DNA of 64,000 nt from Streptomyces sp. MUM 2J (GCF_022414535.1 NZ_JADWYM010000018.1:61266-125265); one strand, 5' to 3'. Positions 43,101 to 51,620 are shown, counted from the first letter of the stretch. Notes: generated by a model not told the origin, from the letters alone. Numbers and translations: made by a program.

Positions 43101-46100
43101 GGAGAACACGAACGCGATCCGCCCGCCGTCGCCCCCGCCGGCGACGGTGCCCCTGGCGATGTCGGGGTGCGCCTCCCCTGCGCTCACCCGGGCGAGCCCG
43201 TCAAGCACATCCTGCCGGTCGCGCACCAGGAGGGCGGCGCGATGAGGCAGCGGGCTGCGCCTGGTCGCGAGGGTGTAGGCGAGGTCGGACGTCCATATGC
43301 CGGGGTCGCGTTCGAGGTGGTTGGACAGTTCGCGGCTGGTGTCCAGCAAGGCGTCGGCCGAGTGGGCGGACACCGGGAGGATCTGCATCTGCTCCTCCCG
43401 CCGGCTGACACCTGCGGTGCCGGTGAACGCTGCTCGCCGCGCCGGGGCCAGATGGCGTCCGTGGACCCCGGAGACGAAGGAACCGTCGATCACGGGGTGC
43501 CCGGCGGCGTGCAGCTCGCCTAGCGAGGAGAGCAGGCTCCAGGCCTCGTCGACGCCGCGCTGGAGCGAGGGGAGACAGTGGAGCGGGCTCTCCGCGAGGC
43601 TCTCCCGCACGGGCTTCTGCAGCACGGGGTGGGGGCTGAGTTCGACCACGACGTCGACGTCGTGTTCCGGCAGCCCCTGCACCGCGCTCATGAGCCTGCT
43701 CTCGCACCGCACACTGTCCGACCAGTAGTCCGGTCCCAGCGCCTCCCCGTCGATCAACTGCCCGGTGACAGTGGAGACCAGCGGGATCCGTGCGGCCCGC
43801 GGGGAGATGCCCTCCAGCGCGGCCCTGAGCGGCGCCAGCACGGGATCGACCAGCGGGGAGTGCGCGGCATACCCCATGCGCACCGGATGGCAGACGACGC
43901 CTTGCTCGGCGAGTCGTTCGGCCAGCTTCCGCAGCGTCGCGGACTCCCCGGACACCGACGTGGACAAGGGGCTGTTGCAGCCGGACACCGTGACGCCGCC
44001 GTCGAACGCGGCCAGCAGGCTCCTGACGGTGCCGGCGTCCGCGCCGACCACCATGGTGTCCCCGCGCCCCACGGCCAGCTGCTGGACGAGCCTCGCATGG
44101 TGGGCCACCAGCAGCGTCGCGTCGTCGAGATCGAGCGCGCCCGCGATGTGGGCGGCGGCGAACTCCCCTACGCTCTGGCCGAGGACGAGACCGGGCGTGA
44201 CGCCCAGCGAGCGCCAGGCGTCGGCGAGGGCGATCTGCACGGCGAACAGCAGGGGCTGGACGACCTCCATGTCGTCGAGCCGGGCGTGCTCCTCGTCGGC
44301 GAGCAACTGGTCGACCACGGAATAGCCGAGCAGGGCCCGCAGCCGGTCGTCCACGGTCAGCAGCGAGGCGCGGAACGCCGGCATCGCGGGGAGCAGCTGC
44401 CGGCCCATCCCCAGCCACTGGGAGCCGGTGCCGGAGCACAGGAAGGCCACCTTCGGCCTGTTGCTCCCCCCGCGCCCCGTGGCCAGCCCCGGACACGACC
44501 CTCCGGTGGTGAACGCCGAGAGCTGCTCACGGAGTTCGCTGCGGCTGCGAGCGGCGGCCGCCAGCCGGAACGGGCCGTCGCCGCGGGTGCGGAGCGCCTG
44601 CCGGGAGATGGTCGCCAGGTCCGTCGTGGTGTCGTCCGTCAGCTCCGAGAGAAGCACGGCCACCCGGTCCGAGAGCGCTTGCGGGGAGTCCTCTGCCAGC
44701 AGCAGCAGGGAGGCTTCCGGATAGGGCAGTTCCTCGGCGACCACATGGCAGTTGGTACCGCCGAACCCGAAGGCGCTGACCCCGGCGCGGCGTGCGTCGG
44801 ACCGGCGTGGCCACGCGGTGGTCCGCTCCTGGACCCTCAGATTCCCCTCGGCGAACGGGATCCGGGGATTGGGGCTGCTGTAGTGCAGGCTGGCCGGCAG
44901 TACGCCGTTGCGCAGGGCGAGGGCCACCTTGACGAGCCCGGCGATGCCCGCCGCGGGCTCCAGGTGCCCGATGTTGGTCTTCACCGAGCCGATCCGCAGA
45001 GCCTCGTCGGGTCCCCGGTCGGCGCCGAGCACGGTCCCGAGGGCCTTCGCCTCGATCGGATCACCCAGGGGCGTACCGGTCCCGTGGCACTCGACGTAGT
45101 CGACCAGGGACGGCGCGATGCCCGCCCTCCGGTAGGCGGTGTGCAGCAGGGCTTCCTGCGCGAGGGGGTTGGGAGCGGTGAGCCCGTTGCTCAGCCCGTC
45201 GTTGTTGACGGCGCTGCCGCGCAGCAGGCAGTAGACCGGCAGGCCACGCTCCAGCGCCACGCGCAGCGGAGCGAGGACGACCACCGCGGCGCCCTCGGCC
45301 CGGACGGTGCCGTCGGCACGGGAGTCGAAGGTCTTGCACCGGCCGTCGGAGGAGAGCGCGCCGGTCTCGTTCATGGCGAGGAAGTGGTCCGCGAAGAAGT
45401 TCACGTTGACCCCGCCGGCGAGGGCGAGTTCGCTCTCCCCGCTCCGGATCGCCTGGCAGGCAAGGTGCACCGCGACCAGCGAGGACGAGCAGGCGGTGTC
45501 GACGGCCATGCTCGGTCCCTGCAGGCCCAGGACGTAGGAGACGCGGTTGGCGATGATGCTGTCGTGCATCCCGGTCGCCGTGTGCGGCCCGATGCCGTCC
45601 GGGGTGCCCGTCTGGTGGGCCATGGCCGCGTAGTCGCTCCAGCTCGCCCCCATGAACACGCCGGTGTCGCTCCCGACCAGTCCGCCGGGCGGAACACCGG
45701 CATCCTCCAGAGCCTCCCAGGCGAGCTCCAGCACCAGGCGCTGCTGGGGATCCATGGCCCTGGCCTCGCGTGGCGAGATGCCGAAGAAGAGCGGATCGAA
45801 CAGGTCGATGCCGTCCAGGTAGCCGCCCCAGCGGGGGAGACCGTCGCCGTCGCGCCCTGACCACTGCGCTCGCAGCGGCGGAGTCGTGCGCACGGCGTCC
45901 CGGCCGTCCACGAGAAGCTGCCAGTACGACGACGGATCGGGCGCGCCCGGAAGCCTGCACCCGACGCCGACGAGCGCGATGGGCTCCTGGGGACCTGGGA
46001 TCCTGGTCAGGCCATGGCCACGCTCTGCCCGGGTGCCGCCGCCGTCCGGCGCGTGGGGGCCCCGGGCCAGGGCACGGCACAGCCCCTCAAGCGTGGGGTG

Positions 46101-46310
46101 GTCCCAGATCACGGTGACGGGAAGGGGCAGGCCGAGAAACGCCTCCAGAGAGCCGACCAGTGCCGTCGCCTTCACGGAATCCAGTCCGTACCGGTGGAGC
46201 GGGGCCCACCGGTCCACTTCGTCCCGGGTGATGCCCAGCGTTTCCACGAGGCGGGACAGCAGGAACTCTCTGATCTCATGGATACCGTGCGGACTGGACT
46301 CAACGGGCAT
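40122..46310 (-). CDS. salA: Hybrid PKS-NRPS megasynthase ACP-KS-AT-AT-ACP-C (SalA-like)
   Basis: 2062 residues. In order: ACP1 (Ser45, YGLDSVKAT); KS about 108-530 (Cys274 in DTACSSS, His409, His449); AT1 about 618-930 (GQSVGEF, Ser713; YAAHS at about 813); AT2 about 1067-1380 (GHSIGEV, Ser near 1155); ACP2 (near 1475, DFGLDSML); and a C domain about 1583-2055 with VIHHIAADATS. There is no KR, DH or ER, so the product is a beta-ketoamide, as needed for the later aldol-type closure. One AT should load the starter and one chloroethylmalonyl-CoA. Start ATG 46310 follows GAGGAAGAG. Confidence 0.95.
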   Translation of the reverse strand: MPVESSPHGIHEIREFLLSRLVETLGITRDEVDRWAPLHRYGLDSVKATALVGSLEAFLGLPLPVTVIWDHPTLEGLCRALARGPHAPDGGGTRAERGHGLTRIPGPQEPIALVGVGCRLPGAPDPSSYWQLLVDGRDAVRTTPPLRAQWSGRDGDGLPRWGGYLDGIDLFDPLFFGISPREARAMDPQQRLVLELAWEALEDAGVPPGGLVGSDTGVFMGASWSDYAAMAHQTGTPDGIGPHTATGMHDSIIANRVSYVLGLQGPSMAVDTACSSSLVAVHLACQAIRSGESELALAGGVNVNFFADHFLAMNETGALSSDGRCKTFDSRADGTVRAEGAAVVVLAPLRVALERGLPVYCLLRGSAVNNDGLSNGLTAPNPLAQEALLHTAYRRAGIAPSLVDYVECHGTGTPLGDPIEAKALGTVLGADRGPDEALRIGSVKTNIGHLEPAAGIAGLVKVALALRNGVLPASLHYSSPNPRIPFAEGNLRVQERTTAWPRRSDARRAGVSAFGFGGTNCHVVAEELPYPEASLLLLAEDSPQALSDRVAVLLSELTDDTTTDLATISRQALRTRGDGPFRLAAAARSRSELREQLSAFTTGGSCPGLATGRGGSNRPKVAFLCSGTGSQWLGMGRQLLPAMPAFRASLLTVDDRLRALLGYSVVDQLLADEEHARLDDMEVVQPLLFAVQIALADAWRSLGVTPGLVLGQSVGEFAAAHIAGALDLDDATLLVAHHARLVQQLAVGRGDTMVVGADAGTVRSLLAAFDGGVTVSGCNSPLSTSVSGESATLRKLAERLAEQGVVCHPVRMGYAAHSPLVDPVLAPLRAALEGISPRAARIPLVSTVTGQLIDGEALGPDYWSDSVRCESRLMSAVQGLPEHDVDVVVELSPHPVLQKPVRESLAESPLHCLPSLQRGVDEAWSLLSSLGELHAAGHPVIDGSFVSGVHGRHLAPARRAAFTGTAGVSRREEQMQILPVSAHSADALLDTSRELSNHLERDPGIWTSDLAYTLATRRSPLPHRAALLVRDRQDVLDGLARVSAGEAHPDIARGTVAGGGDGGRIAFVFSGGGTHWAGMGLELLDRHTGFRERMEECDAAVRAVVGWSVFDALAVPAESSRLDETDIQQPVLFALQVALAGLWTDLGAEPAALIGHSIGEVAAACVGGALSLADGARVTAARSHLIQHRACEGAMISVEPPPEGIAARLAPYGDQVAVAAVNSPTSVTVSGRPEAIAALAADLRGAGIPTRSVRIDRPGHSALMNPLLPELRTALQGIVPLPFGRAFHSTALDGVVNPRVDADYWAHNLRNQVRFSPTVAALVEDGIDTFVEISPHGTLRGAIEETALAHGSRIHVVDSLNRGGSDTRSVLESVASLFARGVPLRLDTLYPENAQPVQTPLVRWQKQRHWLDTTGRARPAATPSAGAPGQQTADVAAPAPTAARQPRDVVLGEIADMLAVPSEKLGPEARLRDFGLDSMLAIRLSNRMQTLFGSRVSPVEFFDERTVRELLDRVLELVGQSPERAAQGGPAQSDPAPARAPGRALIADDLTEADAEELLGELVARRLVDPPEGGDTTGDEASAYTVLASSDRRRPFELAPASHGQAAIWFMQQLSPDGVAYNLMFGARAATSVDKGALERAVRAVVERHPALRTVFVEAGGRPYQLILDEPVYEFLSVDATGLDDDAVRGVLVAHGHRPLDLDRGPVLRLVLVSRDGEDDQVLLVIHHIAADATSVDLVVHDLQEFYGRALHGDLRPQEPVAPYTRFVEWERAWLDSAAAEAALSWWSEQLTAPPAHLDLPRAAEMGEPAASRPLAQRPPGISYEGEDLTFRWSREEARRLREFAVREGVSLSTLALAGFFATLNRVAGVEDSVLATAIAQRGEAGRESAVGYYLNTALVRARPSGHRSFHEVLHEVHAFSRGLLEHMDYPLDLLVAKLNPPRTEGRSPWFDFAVNWLSGDAFTYANTLFHGAGEPVVTDGALPLVPLPLERHIAKFDLEITMGDVSGEVVGQVQYKPNFLERQTVTTLLEHFRSVLFQAIEHPRRALERIRLDSRPEEAGL

Positions 46311-47084
46311 ATCTCTTCCTCGGTATTTCAAACGCAACGGAAGGGACCGGCAGAACCGACTGAGAGTGCGTGGACGAGCGTCACCGCGGCGGAGGGCATC
46401 GTCGGGAGCGCCTCCCCCAACTGTTCGCCAGAAACAGGTCCCCGTTCAAACGCACGTTGTCGATGCAGCGGAGCGCCTCACGCGATGCGACGCACAGCGT
46501 CCCCGGTGCACGCCGCCGGTTGGGCACTTGACAGCACGTCAATGACCCTGAATAGATGAATACCCGCCAGGAATGCCTGTGCCACGGGAGTTCGCCCAGC
46601 GGCCTTTCTGACTCTCCTGAAAGGACCCTCGATTGTGCACACCGACGGGACAAGGCAGGAGTCTCGCGTGCCGCAGGAAATGTGGGCGCGATTCGCAGGC
46701 TACCACGACGTTGTCTACGTCCCGAAGCACGTGCCGTGACCAGGGCACTCGGCTGCAAGGGCGGGCGGATGGGCTACTTCGCACTGCGTGCCGCTCCGCT
46801 GGGTAGCCGCCTCATCCGGAGTCGTGACGGCTGCCTTCTTCACCTTCCATCCCGGGATGGTGGCCAGAGCACTGCCCGACGCGTGGACCGTGCAAGCGCC
46901 CGACCGGAACCTGGACAGCCGGCTGGAGGCCGTGGACGCCGAGCCGAGTCGGCACCGGGCGCCTGCGCGCGCCGCGAACGGGTCACGGTCTCGTGCATGT
47001 CGGAGACGGGCGTTTTCCGTGCGCTCACCCATGGTAGAAGTTGTTCGTGCCGGAGCAGCCCGGCAAGGTGAAGAAGGTGACGCA
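46311..47084. promoter_or_regulatory. Divergent control region, assembly operon versus proteasome gene
   Basis: 774 bp with no recognised gene on either strand, although short frames exist. It must carry the promoter of the long leftward assembly operon and that of the resistance gene. A rightward TTGACA (46528-46533) with AATAGA 17 bp downstream is a possible promoter, and it coincides with a palindrome (see 46528-46542). Confidence 0.5.
46528..46542. promoter_or_regulatory. Palindrome TTGAC-AGCAC-GTCAA, candidate operator
   Basis: A perfect 5-bp inverted repeat with a 5-bp centre overlaps a good -35 hexamer in the spacer between the megasynthase operon and the proteasome subunit. A regulator bound here would control at least the rightward promoter. 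It is short, so chance occurrence is possible. Confidence 0.4.
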
Positions 47085-47939
47085 ATGACCTGGAACGAGA
47101 CCGGCGGCCGGTTAGGAGCGGAGTTCTTCACTCCGGGAGGCTCCTCCTTCACGGAGTTCCTTGCCGTGCACCGTCCCGAGCTGCTGAGCACCCGCGGGCT
47201 GCTGCCCGAGGGTGTGGTGGCAGCTCCCGACCAAGTGCCGCACGGCACGACGGTGTTGGCCCTCACCTATCGGGACGGCGTGCTGATCGCCGGAGACCGC
47301 CGGGCCACGATGGGCAACATCATCGCGCAGCGCGACCTGGAGAAGGTGCATCCCGCGGACGACCACACCGCCGTCGCCTTCGCGGGCAGTGTGGGTCTCG
47401 CTCTGGACATGGTGAAGCTCTACCAGGTCGAGCTGACGCACTTCGAGAAGATCGAAGGCACGCCCATGACACTCAACGCCAAGGCGACACGGCTGGCGAA
47501 CACGGTCCGCCAGAACCTGGGGCAGGCCATGCAGGGCCTGGCCATGGTGCCGCTGCTCGTCGGCTACGACGTGACGGCGCCGGAAGGGCAGAAGGGCCGC
47601 ATCTTCGGGTACGACGTGACCGGCGGGCCCTACGAGAAGACGGACTTCCACGCCGAGGGGTCCGGCTCCCCTTATGCCCGAGGTGCGCTGAAGAAGCTGT
47701 TCCGCAAGGACATGACCCGTCGCGAGGCGGCACTGGCGGCGCTCCAGGCGCTGTATGACGCCGCCGACGACGATTCGGCCACCGGCGGTCCCGACATCGG
47801 CCGCCGCATCTTCCCGATCGTGTCGGTCATCACCGAGGACGGCTTCGAGCGGCTGACCGAGGAGGCGACCGAGGAGCTCTGCCGCGAGATGATCGAGCAG
47901 CGCGAAGGCCAGCCTGACGGGCCTGTCGCCACTCTGTGA
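47085..47939 (+). CDS. salI: 20S proteasome beta subunit, self-resistance variant (SalI-like)
   Basis: 284 residues. A 54-residue propeptide ends at Gly54; the catalytic Thr1 is residue 55 (PHGTTVLAL), with Asp17 and Lys33 in GDRRATMGN and DLEKVHP. It is clearly a PrcB homologue (ALYDAADDDSATGGPD and VITEDGF are kept) but diverged. In the S1 pocket, mature positions 45 and 49 are Phe and Val (AVAFAGSVGLAL). Housekeeping actinomycete subunits have Ile/Met45 and Ala49. The same Phe45 and Val49 substitutions underlie salinosporamide resistance of SalI, as I recall. No alpha subunit is nearby, so it must assemble with the housekeeping PrcA. ATG 47085 follows AAGGTGA. Confidence 0.95.
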   Translation: MTWNETGGRLGAEFFTPGGSSFTEFLAVHRPELLSTRGLLPEGVVAAPDQVPHGTTVLALTYRDGVLIAGDRRATMGNIIAQRDLEKVHPADDHTAVAFAGSVGLALDMVKLYQVELTHFEKIEGTPMTLNAKATRLANTVRQNLGQAMQGLAMVPLLVGYDVTAPEGQKGRIFGYDVTGGPYEKTDFHAEGSGSPYARGALKKLFRKDMTRREAALAALQALYDAADDDSATGGPDIGRRIFPIVSVITEDGFERLTEEATEELCREMIEQREGQPDGPVATL

Positions 47940-48080
47940 GCGCAGCCCGGGAGGCCCGAAACCCGCGGCGGGCAGCGTCGCTCGTGGTGAGAGCGGGCCC
48001 GGGCCGCGCTGCCCGAGCGAGGCAGGAAGCCGTCCTGCCTGCGTCCATCCTCCTCTCGCACCGAGAGACGAAGGGCTGCC

Positions 48081-48560
48081 ATGACGCTGAAGATCGAGCC
48101 CGTCGGGACCGTGGTCGGAGGTCATCAGCAGCTCGGCGACACCTACTGGGGCGGCGTCGAATCCGTCATCCGGCTCAACCCCGGCTTTCCGGCCGAGGCC
48201 GTCCGAGGGCTCGATGAATTCTCACATCTCGTCGTGACGTGGCATTTCAGCCTCGCGTCTGCGAGCGATGTCATCCTCGGTGCGCGGGGGCCGCGCGACG
48301 GCCAGCGGCGGCACCCCTCAGGAGCGGGAACGTTCGCACACCGGGATCACCGCCGCCCCAATCAGCTGGCCACCAGCTTCCCGCGGCTTCTGCGGATCGA
48401 CGGTCTGGACCTGCACGTCACGGACCTCGACGCGATCGACGGCACACCGGTCTACGACCTCGGGCCGTACTTCACCGTCACCGGGCCCCAAGGCGTTGTT
48501 CGCGAACCGGCCTGGCCCGCCGAGACACTCAGGGACTACTGGGCACTGTGGACGGTGTAG
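48081..48560 (+). CDS. trmO: TrmO/TsaA family tRNA methyltransferase-like protein
   Basis: 159 residues. It begins IEPVGTVVGGHQQLGDTYWGG and has LDEFSHLVVTWHF, RPNQLATSFPRLLRIDG and LDAIDGTPVYDLGPY, the pattern of TrmO (tRNA threonylcarbamoyladenosine N6-methylation with SAM). The usual RPNPIG is RPNQLA here, a divergence at a conserved SAM-site turn. It lies just outside the resistance gene and is probably an ordinary chromosomal gene marking the right border of the cluster. Confidence 0.8.
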   Translation: MTLKIEPVGTVVGGHQQLGDTYWGGVESVIRLNPGFPAEAVRGLDEFSHLVVTWHFSLASASDVILGARGPRDGQRRHPSGAGTFAHRDHRRPNQLATSFPRLLRIDGLDLHVTDLDAIDGTPVYDLGPYFTVTGPQGVVREPAWPAETLRDYWALWTV

Positions 48561-48699
48561 AGGGGCCGTCGCACCCGGACACCCGGGGCCCGTGATCGTC
48601 CTGACTGCCCTGGCAGCGATGTCGTCGACCGCCGCTTCCGGGCGCTGGCGCAGAGGAGCACGAACTCGCCTTCCCCGACGGCTCGGGCAGCGTCCCGGA

Positions 48700-49378
48700 G
48701 CACCGCGGCGGCGACCCGGACCTTGTTGGTGTGCAAGGCCGGTGCGGACGCCGGCTGATGGGCATCCAGCACATCATCGGGCGCCACCTGCGCCGCACCA
48801 GGCGCACGACGATCGCGGAGGACGGCCCCGCCCGTCCCGGACCTGATGATGCGCGACTTCACCGCCGACACGCTGAACACGAAGTGGTGCGGCGACATCA
48901 CCTGCATACCGTCGGCTCGGCGTGGCTGTATGGCCGCGGTGATCGACATCTGCTCGCGTCGGGTCGTGGGCTGGTCGATCGCCGACCACATGCGCACATC
49001 CCTGGTTACCCACGCCACTGAGATGGCCACGGCCGCCCGCGGTGGCCGGGTCGACGGCGTCGTCTTCCATACGGACAGGGGCACCCAGGACGCGAGCCGG
49101 ACCTTCGCCGACATCTGCCAGCGCCACGGCATCCGACGCAGCATGGGACGCGTCGGGTCCAGCTACGTCAATGCCCTCGCCGAGTCGTTCTTCCAGGGTC
49201 GCAAAGGAGAACTGCTGCACGGACGACGCTGGACGTCGAGGCACAGGCCCGGCTGGACCTGTTCCGCTGGATGTCGTACGACAACCGAAGCCGCCGGCAC
49301 TCCGCGCTCGGCTACCTCACACCAGTCGAGTTCGAACAGTGGCTGATCACATCACGCACTCTGTCACTCGCCGCATGA
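48700..49378 (+). pseudogene. Broken IS3-family transposase (orfB)
   Basis: Three frames together give an IS3 integrase-type transposase. A short N-terminal part (RRLMGIQHIIGRHLRR) is followed by RDFTADTLNTKWCGDIT with the first Asp, then VFHTDRGTQDASR and the Glu of YVNALAESFFQG. After a frameshift near 49220 comes RRHSALGYLTPVEFEQW, ending at TGA 49378. The orfA half is missing. The DDE residues remain but no single frame encodes them, so it is inactive. Confidence 0.85.
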
Positions 49379-49442
49379 AACCCGACGTCGACTCCCGAAG
49401 ATCAACCTCACATGGGCCCTGACCCGGAATCTTGGACACAGG

Positions 49443-49619
49443 TTACGCGGCTTGGGCCAGGATGGCTGATGTTGTGTCGAGTGCAGTCTCGTAGGCGACG
49501 GGACTGCGTTGTCCGAGGCGGGAGCAGCGGCGTCGGGTGTTGCAGCGGTTGAGCCAGCGGAACGTGTAGAGGCGGGCCTCGTGTTGGGTGCGGTTCAGAG
49601 CCGAGCGGGTCGCTGGTCC
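49443..49619 (-). pseudogene. C-terminal fragment of a second IS3-type transposase
   Basis: The minus strand reads EARLYTFRWLNRCNTRRR, then RLGQRSPVAYETALDTTSAI and LAQAA followed by a stop at 49443. These are the last 58 residues of an IS3-family integrase domain of a different subgroup from the neighbouring element. The fragment ends at 49619, next to the stop of the LysR gene. The sequence 49379-49442 probably includes the old element end (CTTGGACACAGG). Confidence 0.75.
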
Positions 49620-49622
49620 CGG

Positions 49623-50498
49623 TCAGGCTGCCGGGGCGGTCAGGGCGGCCTGGGCCGCCAGCCGGAGATTCCTGATCATCGGATTCGGGTCGCCCTTGCG
49701 ACTGACCAGGACGACCTGGCTGGGGGGAGCGCCCTCGATCGGGACGGTGACGAGGTTGGGACGCAGTGAGCTACGGCGATCGCCGACCGGTAGCACGGCG
49801 ATCGCCCTGCCACTCGCGACGAGTTCCAGCTTGTCCTCGTAGCTCTCGAGAGGCGGCACGCCGGCCCCCAGGATCCGGTAGGAGGCCCAGTCCGCGGTCT
49901 CGAACGCGCATGGTGCCGCCTCCTCGCCGGCCAGTTCTTCCGCGGTCACCGACGCGCGGTCGGCCAGGGGATGGCCGCGCGGGACCGCGAGCATACGGGG
50001 CTCCTCGTACAGCGGGGTGGTGGACACGTCGGCGGCGGCGATCGGCAGCGGGGCCCGCGCGATCAGGGCGTCGACGTGGTTGTCGGACAGCGCTCCGACG
50101 TCGCGGCAGCTCAGGTGCCGGGTGGCGATCTCGGCGTCCGGGTAACGGCGGCGCAGTTCCTGTACGGCGGCAGTGATCACCAGGTCTTCGACGTAGCCGA
50201 TGGCGATTCGTTCGGTCTCGGCTTGTTCACGCACGGCCAGTTCGGCTTGGCGGGCGGCCTGCAGCAGTGCCTGGGCCCGGGGGAGGAACGTCCGGCCGGC
50301 CGGGGTGAGCCGGGTGCCCTGGGGTCTGCGGTCCAGCAATCGTGTGCCGAGATACCTCTCGAGCCGTTGGATCTGGCGGCTCAGCGCCGGCTGGGCCACG
50401 TGCAACTCGGCGGCGGCCCGGCCGAAGTGCTGGTGCGCCGCGACCACGGTGAAGTAGCGCACCAGCCGCAGTTCCAGGTCCTGTCCGAGATCGTTCAC
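49623..50498 (-). CDS. LysR family transcriptional regulator
   Basis: 291 residues with an N-terminal winged helix (FGRAAAELHVAQPALSRQIQ) and effector domain. It diverges from the quinone oxidoreductase at 50622 across 123 bp, the classical LysR arrangement, so that gene is the likely target. The GTG at 50498 gives the family N-terminus, but its GGAAGG abuts the start codon directly, which leaves the exact start uncertain. The C-terminus lies 4 bp from the IS3 fragment yet looks complete. Confidence 0.88.
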   Translation of the reverse strand: MNDLGQDLELRLVRYFTVVAAHQHFGRAAAELHVAQPALSRQIQRLERYLGTRLLDRRPQGTRLTPAGRTFLPRAQALLQAARQAELAVREQAETERIAIGYVEDLVITAAVQELRRRYPDAEIATRHLSCRDVGALSDNHVDALIARAPLPIAAADVSTTPLYEEPRMLAVPRGHPLADRASVTAEELAGEEAAPCAFETADWASYRILGAGVPPLESYEDKLELVASGRAIAVLPVGDRRSSLRPNLVTVPIEGAPPSQVVLVSRKGDPNPMIRNLRLAAQAALTAPAA

Positions 50499-50621
50499 CC
50501 TTCCAGCGTACGCGTCATGCCGTTTCGGAATGACCAGGTTGCCGAACCGGTCTTGGACGGACATGCCGTCCCGGGCCTTGACTGAAGGAGCAACGATTCC
50601 CCGGAGAAAGCGACAAGCGCG

Positions 50622-51620
50622 ATGAAGGCGATCCATTTCCACGAAGCGGGCGGGCCGGAAGTTCTGCAGTACGACGAGGTGCCGGTTCCCGAGATCGGCC
50701 CGGGCGAGGTGCTCGTCCGGGTACACGCGGCGGGCATCAACCCGCCGGACTGGTACCTGCGTGAGGGGATGAAGGTCATGCCGGCCGAGATGAGGCCGAC
50801 GCTGGAGTTCCCCCTGATCCCCGGAACGGACATGTCGGGCGTGGTCCAGGCGGTCGCTCCGGACGTGCTGGGGTTCGCCGTCGGTGACGAGGTCTTCGGC
50901 ATGCTGCGTTTCCCCGGATTCGACGGCCGGACGTACGCCCAGTACGTGGCCGCGCCGGCTTCTGACCTGGCTCACAAGCCGGCCGGTATGGACCACGTGC
51001 AGGCGGCCGGGGCGCCGATGGCCGTGCTGACGGCCTGGCAGTACCTGGTCGATCTCGGCCACGACGTGCCGTCTCCTTTCACCGGCCGGGTGCACCAGCC
51101 GGTGCCGATCACGCCAGGGATGACCGTGCTGGTCAACGGGGCCGCCGGTGGAGTGGGCCACTTCGCGGTGCAGCTGGCGAAATGGAAAGGGGCACACGTC
51201 ATCGCGGTGGCCTCGGGCCGGCACGAGCAGTTCCTGCGCAAGCTCGGCGCCGATGACTTCATCGACTACACCAGGAGGCAGGCCGCGGACGCGGTCAGCG
51301 GTGTCGACCTGGTGATCGACACCGTCGGCGGCCCGGACAGCTCACGCTTCCTGACCGTGCTCAGGCGCGGCGGCACCATGCTTCCGGTGTTCTTCGCCCA
51401 GTACGACCCGGAAGAGACGGCGCGTCTGGGCATCACCGTCTCGAACATTCAGGTACGTTCCAACGGCCCCCAGCTCGCCGGGATCGGGCGCCTGTTCGAC
51501 GAGGGCAAGCTCCAGGTCGGGGTGGACAGCACCTACCCGCTGCCCGACGCGGTCAGCGCACACACGCGAGCCGCGCAGGGCCACATCCAAGGCAAGATCG
51601 TGCTGACGGTGGCCTCGTGA
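50622..51620 (+). CDS. Zinc-type NADPH:quinone oxidoreductase
   Basis: 332 residues of the quinone-reductase branch of the medium-chain dehydrogenases. It has the N-terminal GroES fold HFHEAGGPEVLQYDEVP, IPGTDMSGVV, the NADPH motif VNGAAGGVGHFAVQLA, and IDTVGGPDSSRF. Catalytic zinc ligands are absent, as usual in this branch. It probably detoxifies quinones or enones under control of the adjacent LysR. Its stop overlaps a GTG that opens the short NTF2-like frame. Confidence 0.9.
   Translation: MKAIHFHEAGGPEVLQYDEVPVPEIGPGEVLVRVHAAGINPPDWYLREGMKVMPAEMRPTLEFPLIPGTDMSGVVQAVAPDVLGFAVGDEVFGMLRFPGFDGRTYAQYVAAPASDLAHKPAGMDHVQAAGAPMAVLTAWQYLVDLGHDVPSPFTGRVHQPVPITPGMTVLVNGAAGGVGHFAVQLAKWKGAHVIAVASGRHEQFLRKLGADDFIDYTRRQAADAVSGVDLVIDTVGGPDSSRFLTVLRRGGTMLPVFFAQYDPEETARLGITVSNIQVRSNGPQLAGIGRLFDEGKLQVGVDSTYPLPDAVSAHTRAAQGHIQGKIVLTVAS

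Noticed and set aside
9317..47939. Cinnabaramide-type (non-chlorinated) cluster
   Set aside because: A cinnabaramide pathway would not need the chlorinase, phosphorylase, SDR, dihydroxyacid dehydratase and oxidoreductase found here. The assembly genes alone could not separate the two.
47085..47939. Housekeeping proteasome beta subunit
   Set aside because: No prcA, pup or dop genes adjoin it, it lies against the megasynthase operon, and the pocket residues 45 and 49 differ from the housekeeping type.
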